Source of the DNA: Dyadobacter luticola | GTDB lineage: Bacteria; Bacteroidota; Bacteroidia; Cytophagales; Spirosomataceae | DNA length: 64,000 bases | Assembly: GCF_005860805.1 (NCBI RefSeq) | Contig: NZ_VCEJ01000002.1 | Span: 418,375 to 482,374 of the forward strand | Direction: 5' to 3' | Shown here: positions 16,669 to 25,979 of the stretch, in pieces | Numbering within the stretch: position 1 is the first letter of the stretch | Layout: each line of letters starts with the position of its first letter | Translations under genes and position numbers: made by a program | Notes under the pieces: model-generated | Told to the model about the DNA's origin: nothing | The model's database searches: none | Seen by the model: the letters and a program-made list of their open reading frames with translations, nothing else

Positions 16669-18006
16669 CTACTGGATAACCTCAGGACGTTTTTGACCTT
16701 TTGGCGCCTTCAGCGTTTCTATTGTTTTATTAAGGATGGAGGCGTCGTTCCTGTAAAATACGCACACCAATGCAAAAACCAGATCCACAATTAATAGCTC
16801 AGTCTTGTTATGACCTCCGTAAGCATAAAATGTAATCCCGGAAATTACTATTTTACACCAAATGCAAAGTATTATGATATTAGATAACGTTAAAAATCGC
16901 CTCGCAAGATTGGTGGCCCTTGTTATCAAGAAGGATATAAAGATAAGAAAGACGGCTCCACCAGTCTTCCCTAAATCCTCGATAACTGCCCCTATAAATG
17001 TATAAAAGACGTGCTGAGGAATATTCGTTTTCAATACCCAATAATCGCGCCTTTCAACAACATCGGTGAACGCTTTAAAGTCGAGCAAATCCTTGAAGTA
17101 CGCAAAAATGTAATCGCCATTAGTTGTCCCTCTCATATTCCAAACGAACTCATTGAAGTACAATGTTCCCTCACCAGCGTAAAGTGAGATCCACTCGATT
17201 ACCGGTACATCTGCGGCCACACTTTTTTGGTTATATCTAGCGAATGTGATAAAAAGAAAAATCCCTACAACCAGTGATAAAAGTATAATTCCGTACCTTC
17301 TGACAGCCTTTTTCGCGTTAAGTGGTAGGAAGTCTTTAAAAATTAGATAGAGAGCGAGAAAATAGACAACAGTGTATGTTAAAGTACTTCGCCCAGCTTG
17401 AACTACACCCATAGCATTCACACAGTAAATAGGTATAAGAAGCGCTATAATAACCTTCCAGTCCTTTTTACGAGAGGCAAGTTGAAGAAATAGTAAAATC
17501 GGTGTAACATCTGAAAATCTTGAAATCAGCACATACATAATTTTACTAATCCCACTCAGTTGTAAAGTATCAATAGTTCCCTCACCTTCATTCTTAAGAC
17601 GGTGTATCTCAGCGAAGATCGACTGGTCCATTTGCGAAACTTTCGTGAGCAAAAAAGTGACTTCGATTGCTGGTAGAATGGAGATGGCACCGATTACCAT
17701 TGACAACCAATATACGACGTTATAGTTAAATGTAATTCGCCAAAGCTTACTGGTGTCAAATCTAATGATGGGGTAAACGACAATTAAAAAAAGTACGAAA
17801 AGAAAGATCGCAGGAAATATCTTGAGATTCGAAAAGTTAGATAAAACAGAATTAAAAAAGACTAGTCCAAATATCGAAGAGACAGCATAAATGAAAAGCG
17901 CTAAACTACCCAATCTGACGGACCTCGCCCAAAGTTGAAAACCAAGAAACAGGCAGCAATACAGAAGAAGGTTTATCCAAACGGCTAATTCTTGTGGATC
18001 TCTCAT
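16669..18006 (-). CDS. Oligosaccharide repeat-unit polymerase (Wzy-like)
   Basis: A 445-residue membrane protein with about ten to twelve hydrophobic segments and a longer periplasmic stretch around residues 245-335 containing RDYW and RGTTNGDY. It should join lipid-linked repeat units on the outer face of the inner membrane. Wzy proteins have little sequence identity, so the call rests on topology and on its place beside the flippase, the Wzc-type kinase and Wza. Confidence 0.75.
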   Translation of the reverse strand: MRDPQELAVWINLLLYCCLFLGFQLWARSVRLGSLALFIYAVSSIFGLVFFNSVLSNFSNLKIFPAIFLFVLFLIVVYPIIRFDTSKLWRITFNYNVVYWLSMVIGAISILPAIEVTFLLTKVSQMDQSIFAEIHRLKNEGEGTIDTLQLSGISKIMYVLISRFSDVTPILLFLQLASRKKDWKVIIALLIPIYCVNAMGVVQAGRSTLTYTVVYFLALYLIFKDFLPLNAKKAVRRYGIILLSLVVGIFLFITFARYNQKSVAADVPVIEWISLYAGEGTLYFNEFVWNMRGTTNGDYIFAYFKDLLDFKAFTDVVERRDYWVLKTNIPQHVFYTFIGAVIEDLGKTGGAVFLIFISFLITRATNLARRFLTLSNIIILCIWCKIVISGITFYAYGGHNKTELLIVDLVFALVCVFYRNDASILNKTIETLKAPKGQKRPEVIQ

Positions 18007-18093
18007 ATAACTCCTATCGAAGTGTTCTATTAAAGGAACTGTAATCTAGTTGCTTTTCTACCACTGATGAAAATCTTCCAATATTTACGGAAA

Positions 18094-19365
18094 CTAAGAC
18101 GATTTTTCCGGTGATGCCAGGAAGTTAGCTATGGTTTCTCCGTAAACTTTTTTCACATCTTTAGAAATTTTATTGAAGCTGACGTTAACATGTGCCTTAA
18201 TCGCCTCTTTGTTTTCTAAGACATTCTTAATCACTTTCACGGCTTGCTCTCCATTGAAGTTTTCAATGTCGATGGAATAGGGTTCTAATTGAAAGTTCTC
18301 AACCAGAGCCGTCATTTTTTCCTGCACAGGAATCGAAACAAGGGGAATATCATTCAAAATTGTAGTGATCTGCCCATGATATCTCATAGATACGACCAAG
18401 TCACATTGCTTTAATTGAGAGAAATAAGTATCGAAGGTGATTTCTTCCTCATATTCGCATCCAAGCTCGTCAAGCAATATTTTATCCGAGAAATGAAATA
18501 CCGGAAATATTGATTTAATGCCAGCTTCTTTAAGCAATGCAAATGTTTTTTTCATTTCCACACAGAACTGCTTATATTTTTCAAGCTTTTCTGCTGAGAT
18601 GTGCTTTCTTATTTCGTCCATACCCTCCACACGGTGAAAAAATGGATGCAAGTGAAATGGCCAGATCAGAAAGGCAACGGTTGTCAGCCGGCTTACAGAT
18701 TCAACATCTGTAGTATCGATAGATGCTGGCAAGCTGAAAACGGGATCATAATTTGAGATTAAATTTTCTGGCTTGCCACCGTTTTTAAGAAACCCGTTAT
18801 ACGATTTCTGATCACGGGTGATGATAAATTCTGCATGCCTTGCTACATCGCCAAAAACTTTTCTAAGAATAAAATTAGGGTAGGGATCTTTGTCAGCTCC
18901 AAGGCCCACAATTGCATATCTTTTGCCGTTTAATCGTGCATATAAAAGCGTATATAGATAAGACGGCACGTTACGCGTTACCTTATTTTTGTGAAGTTTT
19001 CGGTAATATTCAAATAGTCCGCCACCTCCCAGAAATACGAAATCACCGCTTTTGATTTCATTCATAATCTGTGTCTTATCCCATCTATAAAATGTATCTA
19101 CACCGTAATTAGTTGTAGGTGTATGCTGACGACAAGATAGACTTATTTTAACGTGTTCTGGAATATATTGCTTAAGCGAGAAATAAATAAGGTCGTCACC
19201 GATATTTGTGTTTCCATACGCACCAAACCAGACGAGTTTTTTTACAGGATCTTTGCTTGGCTTAATGAAAATTTCTCTCAATTTAACTCTTAGGAATGTC
19301 AAGAAGAAGAGAGTATAAAACCCAGTCTCTTTAACTTCACTTTTTAAATCCTTGAAAAAATTCAT
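18094..19365 (-). CDS. Polysaccharide pyruvyl transferase family protein
   Basis: A 423-residue protein with WFGAYGNTNIGDDLIYFSL near residue 47, then FLGGGGLFEYY, YAIVGLGAD, and SMRYHGQITTIL. This is the pattern of the PF04230 family, whose members add ketal pyruvate from phosphoenolpyruvate to sugars; some relatives act as glycosyltransferases. Negatively charged pyruvate groups would add to the acidity given by ulosonic acids. A TTTACTCAAC motif lies 30 bases before the ATG (19396-19406). Confidence 0.85.
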   Translation of the reverse strand: MNFFKDLKSEVKETGFYTLFFLTFLRVKLREIFIKPSKDPVKKLVWFGAYGNTNIGDDLIYFSLKQYIPEHVKISLSCRQHTPTTNYGVDTFYRWDKTQIMNEIKSGDFVFLGGGGLFEYYRKLHKNKVTRNVPSYLYTLLYARLNGKRYAIVGLGADKDPYPNFILRKVFGDVARHAEFIITRDQKSYNGFLKNGGKPENLISNYDPVFSLPASIDTTDVESVSRLTTVAFLIWPFHLHPFFHRVEGMDEIRKHISAEKLEKYKQFCVEMKKTFALLKEAGIKSIFPVFHFSDKILLDELGCEYEEEITFDTYFSQLKQCDLVVSMRYHGQITTILNDIPLVSIPVQEKMTALVENFQLEPYSIDIENFNGEQAVKVIKNVLENKEAIKAHVNVSFNKISKDVKKVYGETIANFLASPEKSS

Positions 19366-19439
19366 ATCAATCGTTAATTTCGCTTAAATAGCGTTGTTGA
19401 GTAAATATTCCTCTAAATGGCAAATGTGTCAGGGCAACT

Positions 19440-20981
19440 TCAGACAAGAACCTTCGTTCTTTTCCTTAGTTTGGTCGATACTATTGATATCACGTATGTA
19501 CGTTCTTCCTTACGTAATCCAAAAACTGCAATTGTTAACATGCAACAGCTACTTGAAATGAATAACATTAGAAGTGATTCAATCGGTGATCTTCCAATCA
19601 AATATTCCTGAATGAGTTTGGGAATTATGTATGAAATTATAGAGACCAGCGCAAGCACTAAAACGACTTCCCGAACATAGTTTGCTATACTAAATTCAAC
19701 TGCACGCTTTATCATTATTACTCTCAGCATGTTGCATACCACCGTATTGCTAATAAGAATGTAAAATACAATTTCGGCACCAAAACCTAACCTCAGAAAC
19801 AGGTATGCAATCGGCAGACATAATAAGCGAGTGCCCCCTACTACGATCTGATACCATTTTACTTTGCCAGTCGCTTGATTAAGTGTAACAATGGGGTTAA
19901 CCAGCAATTCTAATAATGTGTCAATTACAATTAATCGAATAAAAGTGACGGAATAAGCGGGAACCTCTTCAAGCCATAAGCCCAGGACAAATCGAGCTTC
20001 CAGAAGGATAGGTAATGAGAGAAGAAATAGTAGGTAAAAGGAGAATTTTGTGCTTTGAAAGACCAATTGAGTCATTTCCTCATGTTTGTCAGAGGCGTAC
20101 GACTTGATAATCTGTGGACGAACTGCTGTGAAAAAGTTGTTTCCGAAATTGAGAACAACGGATTGTACCTGATAGGCAACACCCCGCGCAGCATTTACTG
20201 CAGGACCAAAAAAGATGTTAATGAGAATGTTTACGCCGTGATTTTTTCCAACGCTGGACAATGCACCAAATAAATTCCAGCCTGAATAGCTTAGTATTTT
20301 ATTGAAAAGTTGCTTGTCCCAATAAAATAAAAATCGGCATTCTTCAAACCGCCGTTGACAATACGTGCGATAAATCAAGGTAACAATGCAGGTTACGGAA
20401 AAAGTTAGAATTCCATACAATTCCAACTTATCAAATGAAAACAATACCAGCAAATAAACGATTGCGAGCTTTAGTAACACTTCGATAATACTCACATAAG
20501 CATATACCTTCATGTTTTCATGCGCGATAATCGCGGCGTTGTAAGGTACTGTGAACATGGTCATCATCAACGATAAAATTGAAAATTGATAAACCCAATG
20601 CGCAGCCTCCATTCTGTCAGCAGGAATCGCCAACTTGTTATTCAAAAACCAAAGGCCAACTGTTTCAGCAAAAAGTAGTATCACCAGAGCTATCAATAAA
20701 TAGATAGTCATGGTAGTACTAAATGTTCTTTTTAGTTGGTCACGATTCCCTTGGCCGATTTCAAAAGCAAAAAAACGCTGGGAGGCCGAAGACATCGTGT
20801 TACTTAGAAATGAAAACATGGTAACAATGCTACCTACCACGTTATAAATTCCGTAATCAACAACACCCATTGTCTTCAAAACAACCCTTACTGTGTACAG
20901 CGAAACACCCATGGTGAGAAGCATCCTGATATACAGAAAAAATGTATTTTTCGCTATTCGCTTGTTATTTTCAGCAGCCAC
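19440..20981 (-). CDS. Polysaccharide flippase (Wzx, MOP superfamily)
   Basis: A 513-residue protein with about 12-14 membrane segments. It begins KNTFFLYIRMLLTMGVSLYTVRVVL, followed by GVVDYGIYNVVGSIVTMF, the usual N-terminal pattern of Wzx and other MOP-family exporters. It is expected to flip the lipid-linked repeat unit to the periplasmic face. The neighbouring polymerase and pyruvyl transferase support this. Confidence 0.88.
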   Translation of the reverse strand: MAAENNKRIAKNTFFLYIRMLLTMGVSLYTVRVVLKTMGVVDYGIYNVVGSIVTMFSFLSNTMSSASQRFFAFEIGQGNRDQLKRTFSTTMTIYLLIALVILLFAETVGLWFLNNKLAIPADRMEAAHWVYQFSILSLMMTMFTVPYNAAIIAHENMKVYAYVSIIEVLLKLAIVYLLVLFSFDKLELYGILTFSVTCIVTLIYRTYCQRRFEECRFLFYWDKQLFNKILSYSGWNLFGALSSVGKNHGVNILINIFFGPAVNAARGVAYQVQSVVLNFGNNFFTAVRPQIIKSYASDKHEEMTQLVFQSTKFSFYLLFLLSLPILLEARFVLGLWLEEVPAYSVTFIRLIVIDTLLELLVNPIVTLNQATGKVKWYQIVVGGTRLLCLPIAYLFLRLGFGAEIVFYILISNTVVCNMLRVIMIKRAVEFSIANYVREVVLVLALVSIISYIIPKLIQEYLIGRSPIESLLMLFISSSCCMLTIAVFGLRKEERTYVISIVSTKLRKRTKVLV

Positions 20982-21089
20982 AGGTGATTGGCGTTGATTT
21001 TGTAAATTCCATTACTCTACCTTCCAGAGTTATGGACTACCAACTTTATAAATACTGGTAATCCATAACTTGTATACATTGAACTCAAA

Positions 21090-21971
21090 TTAGTTATTAC
21101 TTTTTTCCTGCTTTCTATATTTTAATTTTTCTCTTTGGACATCTTCAATATCCAAAACTTCTTTCTTCTTGTAACTCAATGCTTTTGAAGTTGCGTCCAA
21201 ATCGCGGACAAGTCTTCTTAAACCGTCTGGTTCTAACGAAGCAGAGTGGTCAGTACCCTTCCAGGTTCTGTCAAGGGTATAATGTCTTTCAATCCATTCA
21301 GCTCCTAATGTAAGCGCAGCCACATCGATAGCTATACCCAAATGATGTCCGGAGAAACCAATCGCCTTTACTTTCTCACCATATTTTTCTTTTAAAGTCT
21401 GGATTTCAAGTAGACAAACATCTTCAAAAGGCACAGGATATCCTGATGTGCAGCTATAAACTACGAGATCTTTATTACGGCCTTTTGTCACGAAAAATTC
21501 AACCAAATCTTCAATTTCATCCTTAGTTGTCATTCCCGTTGAGACGTGAATCTCTCCCTGATAATTATCTGCCAACCAACCCAGCATTTCGTAATTGTTG
21601 TTACACGCAGAAGGAATTTTGATTAAGTCAGGATTCAGCGGTGCAATTTCTTTTGCCGATGTCAGATCCCATACTGATGTTGAATAAATGATACCCAAAT
21701 CATCACAAAAGTCTTTCAATTCTTTGTGTTGATCTGCTGTAAACTCAAGAAATTCACGGTGTGCACCGTAAGTATCTCCGTACGCATTTGCCGGATTTGG
21801 GTGGGGCGCATTGTATTGATCCTCAGTCAAAAGTTCTCTGTTGTTTCTTTTCTGAAACTTAGCTACGTCGGCTTTGCAAAATATCTTCGCTACTTTAATT
21901 AGCTCCTTAGCGATTTCCATATCCCCTTTGTGATTGCATCCAATCTCAGCTATAATCTTAGGCCTTTCCAT
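21090..21971 (-). CDS. NeuB-family ulosonic acid synthase, without SAF domain
   Basis: Condenses phosphoenolpyruvate with a sugar or sugar phosphate to form a nonulosonic-type acid. The TIM-barrel domain is complete: IAEIGCNHKGDMEIAKELI, VAKFQKRN, FSTS-like IYSTSVWDL, DLIKIPS, VSTGMTT, CTSGYP, GFSGHHLG and the ERHYTLDR motif. At 293 residues it ends shortly after the barrel. The C-terminal antifreeze-like SAF domain present in ordinary NeuB (about 340-350 residues) is absent. It follows the synthetase/phosphatase fusion by 42 bp, the order expected of a sugar-acid-phosphate route (condense, dephosphorylate, activate). Confidence 0.88.
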   Translation of the reverse strand: MERPKIIAEIGCNHKGDMEIAKELIKVAKIFCKADVAKFQKRNNRELLTEDQYNAPHPNPANAYGDTYGAHREFLEFTADQHKELKDFCDDLGIIYSTSVWDLTSAKEIAPLNPDLIKIPSACNNNYEMLGWLADNYQGEIHVSTGMTTKDEIEDLVEFFVTKGRNKDLVVYSCTSGYPVPFEDVCLLEIQTLKEKYGEKVKAIGFSGHHLGIAIDVAALTLGAEWIERHYTLDRTWKGTDHSASLEPDGLRRLVRDLDATSKALSYKKKEVLDIEDVQREKLKYRKQEKSNN

Positions 21972-22013
21972 TGTTTTATTTTTTGGTTTAAATTAATTAT
22001 ACGTTTGAGTAAA

Positions 22014-23174
22014 TTATATGCGATTGTTTAATTTCTGAATTATTTCGATCGCTTCACGGATAGCTTTATTTCCACCCGAAGCGTGCAATACAAAGTCAGC
22101 ATATTGCTTGACGATATCCAATGCATTGGCCGGAGCAAAACTCCAGCTTGCTGCCAGCATCGCTGCCAGGTCATTAATGTCATCACCTACATAGCCTATT
22201 TCACTTTCAGAAATATTCAATTTGCCGATCAGAAATTGCATTAAAGAATACTTATCCTTTACGCCTTTGAAGTAATTTTTAATACGCAATTTTTCAATTC
22301 GGCGGTCGACGATAGGACTATTCTCGGAGGTCATTACAAAAATTTCGAGACCTATTTCACGAGCTATTTCAAAGCCCATTCCGTCGCGCAAACTAAATGA
22401 CTTGGCAATTTCACCTTCGGGACCGGTAAGCACGTTACCCTCCGTGAATACTCCGTCCACATCAAGAAAGAGATATTTAACTTTTGACCCTGATTTTTTA
22501 CGTTTAAGCAGGCGACCTACAAGTAATTGTTCGACAATAGGCCAATCCGACGGCTCATCAATTTCGGTCAGGGATTCTTCGGGCATTTCTATCGTAGCAA
22601 TCTTATCGCCTAGCCGATTTTTTGTCTTCAAATATTGTTGCTTGTTCGTAGCGTAGACTGCACCATTTTCAATCAGTAAACCTTCAAAATCCTGCCGTCT
22701 CGGTCGGTTAAGATAATCATAGTTTATACTTTTGCCATCATGAGACCAAATGAAACGTTTTGCACTAACAACAGTTAGCGCCGAATCTGATGCGCCAGAT
22801 GTGACACTTTGCAAAACATTATTAATATCACTAAATTCAGTGATAGGTGAAGTTGCTTGAAGAAGGCAGATGATGTCGAATTCGTAATTTAAACCTTCGG
22901 CCAGTTCTAGCATTCCGCTTTCCGTAGACGCAGTGTCCGTTGCTGATTCTACACTTCTCGTCCAATATTTAACTTTTGGTGCCCACTGATAATCTAATTC
23001 GATACGCTCTTTAATTTCGAAGTCGTCCGAAAAAACATAAACTTCGTCCAAATCGCTTTTAATGGCTTCGCCTAGCACCCATTGATACAAAGGCCTTCCC
23101 AAAAGTTTCTTTTTATTTTTTCCTGGAATTCCTTTTGAACCTCTTCGTAGGGGTATAATCGCAATAGATTTCAT
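22014..23174 (-). CDS. CMP-ulosonate synthetase fused to KdsC-like HAD phosphatase
   Basis: Residues 1 to about 225 form a cytidylyltransferase (IPLRRGSKGIPGKNKKKLLGR, LLQATSPI). From about residue 232 a HAD phosphatase of the KdsC type follows: FLDVDGVFTEGN (235-246), RDGMGFEI, VMTSENSP and YVGDDINDL. The fused protein should both remove the phosphate from an ulosonic acid phosphate and couple the free acid to CMP. With the SAF-less NeuB next door this resembles the Kdn-9-phosphate route described for Bacteroides thetaiotaomicron, where synthase, phosphatase and synthetase act in turn. The exact acid is not settled. Length is 386 residues. Confidence 0.9.
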   Translation of the reverse strand: MKSIAIIPLRRGSKGIPGKNKKKLLGRPLYQWVLGEAIKSDLDEVYVFSDDFEIKERIELDYQWAPKVKYWTRSVESATDTASTESGMLELAEGLNYEFDIICLLQATSPITEFSDINNVLQSVTSGASDSALTVVSAKRFIWSHDGKSINYDYLNRPRRQDFEGLLIENGAVYATNKQQYLKTKNRLGDKIATIEMPEESLTEIDEPSDWPIVEQLLVGRLLKRKKSGSKVKYLFLDVDGVFTEGNVLTGPEGEIAKSFSLRDGMGFEIAREIGLEIFVMTSENSPIVDRRIEKLRIKNYFKGVKDKYSLMQFLIGKLNISESEIGYVGDDINDLAAMLAASWSFAPANALDIVKQYADFVLHASGGNKAIREAIEIIQKLNNRI

Positions 23175-23564
23175 AATGCATGCAACTAGTTAGCGTTGAA
23201 AGGTAGTGCTAAAAATAGAGAAGCTGCGCCATCGACACTAGATAAATGTTCATTGTTTAGGAACACTTATTTACAAGTCAAAGGTCAATGACAAAAGCCT
23301 TTATAGCTGTATTTAACAATGCCTTATAGGCGCGCAAATTACGCTAATTGATAAACGCGTTTCTTGAAAAATGGTAGGCAACAAAATCATTCTTAAAATG
23401 AATGTCGAATTATTGAAGTAAAATCGAGCCCACTTGAAGGCAGTTTCCATTTGAGTGGGAAGATAAGGAGTTAACTTAAGATAAGTTTTCATATGTCGTT
23501 GAGTATTGAGTGTATTTAAATTTATTGTATTAGTGAGAAAAGTAGACAAATTAACAAATGGTTG
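23175..23564. other. Gap before wzc with a doubtful 60-residue reading frame
   Basis: 390 bp without a recognisable gene. A minus-strand frame from ATG 23493 to 23313 (MKTYLKLTPYL ..., 59-60 residues) is not known to me and has no clear domain. However, a TACTCAAC motif (23498-23505) stands 4 bases before its ATG, as before real genes of this locus, so it may be a small gene or the stub of a lost one. No terminator is evident after wzc. Confidence 0.3.
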
Positions 23565-25931
23565 TCAGCTCATCCCTACTAACTTTTTGATTTTCTCCCC
23601 CACTCCTTTGCGTTTAGGTTTCTCATCTTCTGAATAATAACCATAACCGTAACCGCCATACCCATAGCCATACCCGTACCCAGTACCGTAATTAACTCCA
23701 TTGAAAATTACGGAAAGGTTAGCAAAACGCTTTGTCCTATTAAGTTCGGCGATTCTTGTAATATGATCAAGTAGAGTATAGTTAAATCTAACTAGATATA
23801 AACTGGCATCAACGTAGTCGCTAATAATTGATGCGTCGGTAACTAAACCATATGGCGGTGAATCAATCAAAATATAGTCATATTCTTCACGAAGTTCTTT
23901 GATAAGTATAGGCAATCTACCGTTTCCCAAAAGTTCCGAAGGATTGGGTGGAATAGGTCCGCTGGTTATAACGTCAAATTTGGGATGGACACCAGTTGAT
24001 TGAATTAAACTTGACACATCTCCGTGACCGATTAAATAGTTAGTTACACCTTTACTATTTGGAATGTTTAAGCGTTCATGTAATGTTGGTTTTCGTAAAT
24101 CAAGACCCACTAGAATTACGCGCTTATCAGAATATGCTAAACTTGCCGCCAAATTGACACTTACAAAACTTTTCCCTTCACCCCCAATGGATGAAGTAAA
24201 CATGAGCACCCGACATCTGCCATCTCCAAGATACTGTAAATTCGTTCTTAAAGCTCGAAATTGTTCTGCAACCGCAGATCGGCTGGTAATAGAGATGATC
24301 GCGTCCTGACCTGGATCGACTTTAAGCGTACCTATTTCTCCCAGCACAGATATACCGCTGATCTTTTCAATGTCATCTTTACTTTGAATAGTGTTATTTA
24401 AGAGGAAAATAAGATTTATTAATAGTACGGGAATTGCAAATCCAGCTAACAATGCGCCTGACCAAATAAATAGTTTTTTTGGCTTAATCGGTTCAATGGA
24501 TGTTGTAGGAGCGTCAATTAAACGGCTATCAGTAACAGTGGATGCGTAGCCTAATGCTGTTTCTTCCCTTTTTTGCAAAAGATATAAATATAAGCCTTCC
24601 TTAATGGTTTGTTGACGTTTTATCCCAACATATTCTCGCTCTTTTTGAGGAATGCTGCGAAGACCTGCAGAAAATCTTGTATTGATGCCTTCTAAATTAC
24701 GCTTTGTAACATCCATTCCTCTTCTTAAATTCTGAACATTCTCACGAATTGCTTGCTTCGTTTGCGCAAGCTGTGTATTAATAGTTTCGAGTAGGGGGTT
24801 GTTGGCCTGAGTCGTTCTTGCGTATTTTTCTCTTTGCAAAATTAAATCATTATACTTAGTCAAAAGAGAAACCAATACAGGGTCGTTAATCATGTATGTT
24901 GCAGGAGCCGTTGCACCATCCGTTGAATTCTTTATGTAGTTGTCAACACTTTCTAAAATGCTGATTTGCGTATTAATCTCGCTGAGTTTGGAATCATTTT
25001 CTTTTATGTTTTGCAGAAATAACTGAGATTCTGCACTTATATCAGTAAGTCCCTTGGATGTTTTATACGCTTCAACATCTTGCTCTACATCTCCTAACTC
25101 TCCGGTTATTAAGCCCAAGCGTGTCTCGATGAATTTTAAGGTATTGCTGGCCTCGCTATTTTTATCATTCAAAGACGATTGTACGTAAACATCCAACAGT
25201 TTGTTTAAAATGTCTTTACCACGCTGTTTTGATGGATCTTCAAAAGTTAATTGCAACACTGTACTCTTCATGTTTGCTAAACTTACAGTAAGCCGCGTGA
25301 GCATACTTGCTGTGAGCGTGGGTAGGTTAAAAAAACGCACCTCTATGTCCTTATATTCAGATGCAGTCCCTGCTTCAACCGTAAAGAGTCCCCAAGGATT
25401 ACGAAATCTCTGGCCAAACTTATACACTTGCTCTTCATCATTGATTTTGTAATGTAAACTATCAATCATTTGAATATACATTGAATTCTCTAATGCATAT
25501 TCAGATATGATTTCAGGTTTAACAACAATAGGACTGTTTTTATATAAGTCAACAGTTCTTAATCCATCTTTTGCAAAAAATGCAACTTCCAAATTTAGCT
25601 CCTTCGCAACTTGTCCCATTAGCGACTCGGCTTTGAAAATCTCTATTTCATTTTCAACAAGCTTGTCACCACCAAATTGAGTCATTTCTTCCAAAATGGA
25701 AGCACCAGCGTCGATACCCTTTTTCTCGTCCTTGATTAGAATTGAGGTTTGTGATAAATAGACAGGCTTTGTAATTTGCAAATATAAAAATGCAGCTATT
25801 AAAGAAAGGGCAACAAAAATAGGAAATAGGTACCAGTAACGGAGATATCGCAGCAAATACCCCTTTAGATCAAATTTTGAACGCTCTGGTCGAAAATAGT
25901 CATCGTCAATATCTTCGTGTCTCTTATTCAT
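23565..25931 (-). CDS. Polysaccharide co-polymerase with tyrosine autokinase domain (Wzc-type)
   Basis: An inner-membrane protein of 788 residues that controls chain length and export. An N-terminal membrane segment (YWYLFPIFVALSLIAAFLYL) and Wzz-type periplasmic domain come first. A coiled-coil region and a second membrane segment near residue 485 follow. The cytoplasmic BY-kinase domain then has Walker A SSIGGEGKSF at about 578, Walker A' VGLDLRKP and Walker B YDYILIDSPP. The tail at about 745-766 is a run of Gly-Tyr repeats with about ten tyrosines, the expected autophosphorylation cluster. The matching phosphatase (27005-27745) and Wza are immediately upstream. Confidence 0.95.
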   Translation of the reverse strand: MNKRHEDIDDDYFRPERSKFDLKGYLLRYLRYWYLFPIFVALSLIAAFLYLQITKPVYLSQTSILIKDEKKGIDAGASILEEMTQFGGDKLVENEIEIFKAESLMGQVAKELNLEVAFFAKDGLRTVDLYKNSPIVVKPEIISEYALENSMYIQMIDSLHYKINDEEQVYKFGQRFRNPWGLFTVEAGTASEYKDIEVRFFNLPTLTASMLTRLTVSLANMKSTVLQLTFEDPSKQRGKDILNKLLDVYVQSSLNDKNSEASNTLKFIETRLGLITGELGDVEQDVEAYKTSKGLTDISAESQLFLQNIKENDSKLSEINTQISILESVDNYIKNSTDGATAPATYMINDPVLVSLLTKYNDLILQREKYARTTQANNPLLETINTQLAQTKQAIRENVQNLRRGMDVTKRNLEGINTRFSAGLRSIPQKEREYVGIKRQQTIKEGLYLYLLQKREETALGYASTVTDSRLIDAPTTSIEPIKPKKLFIWSGALLAGFAIPVLLINLIFLLNNTIQSKDDIEKISGISVLGEIGTLKVDPGQDAIISITSRSAVAEQFRALRTNLQYLGDGRCRVLMFTSSIGGEGKSFVSVNLAASLAYSDKRVILVGLDLRKPTLHERLNIPNSKGVTNYLIGHGDVSSLIQSTGVHPKFDVITSGPIPPNPSELLGNGRLPILIKELREEYDYILIDSPPYGLVTDASIISDYVDASLYLVRFNYTLLDHITRIAELNRTKRFANLSVIFNGVNYGTGYGYGYGYGGYGYGYYSEDEKPKRKGVGEKIKKLVGMS

Positions 25932-25979
25932 TTTAAAGCCTTTTTATAGAAGCAACGTTAAGTTTAAAAATGTCATATG

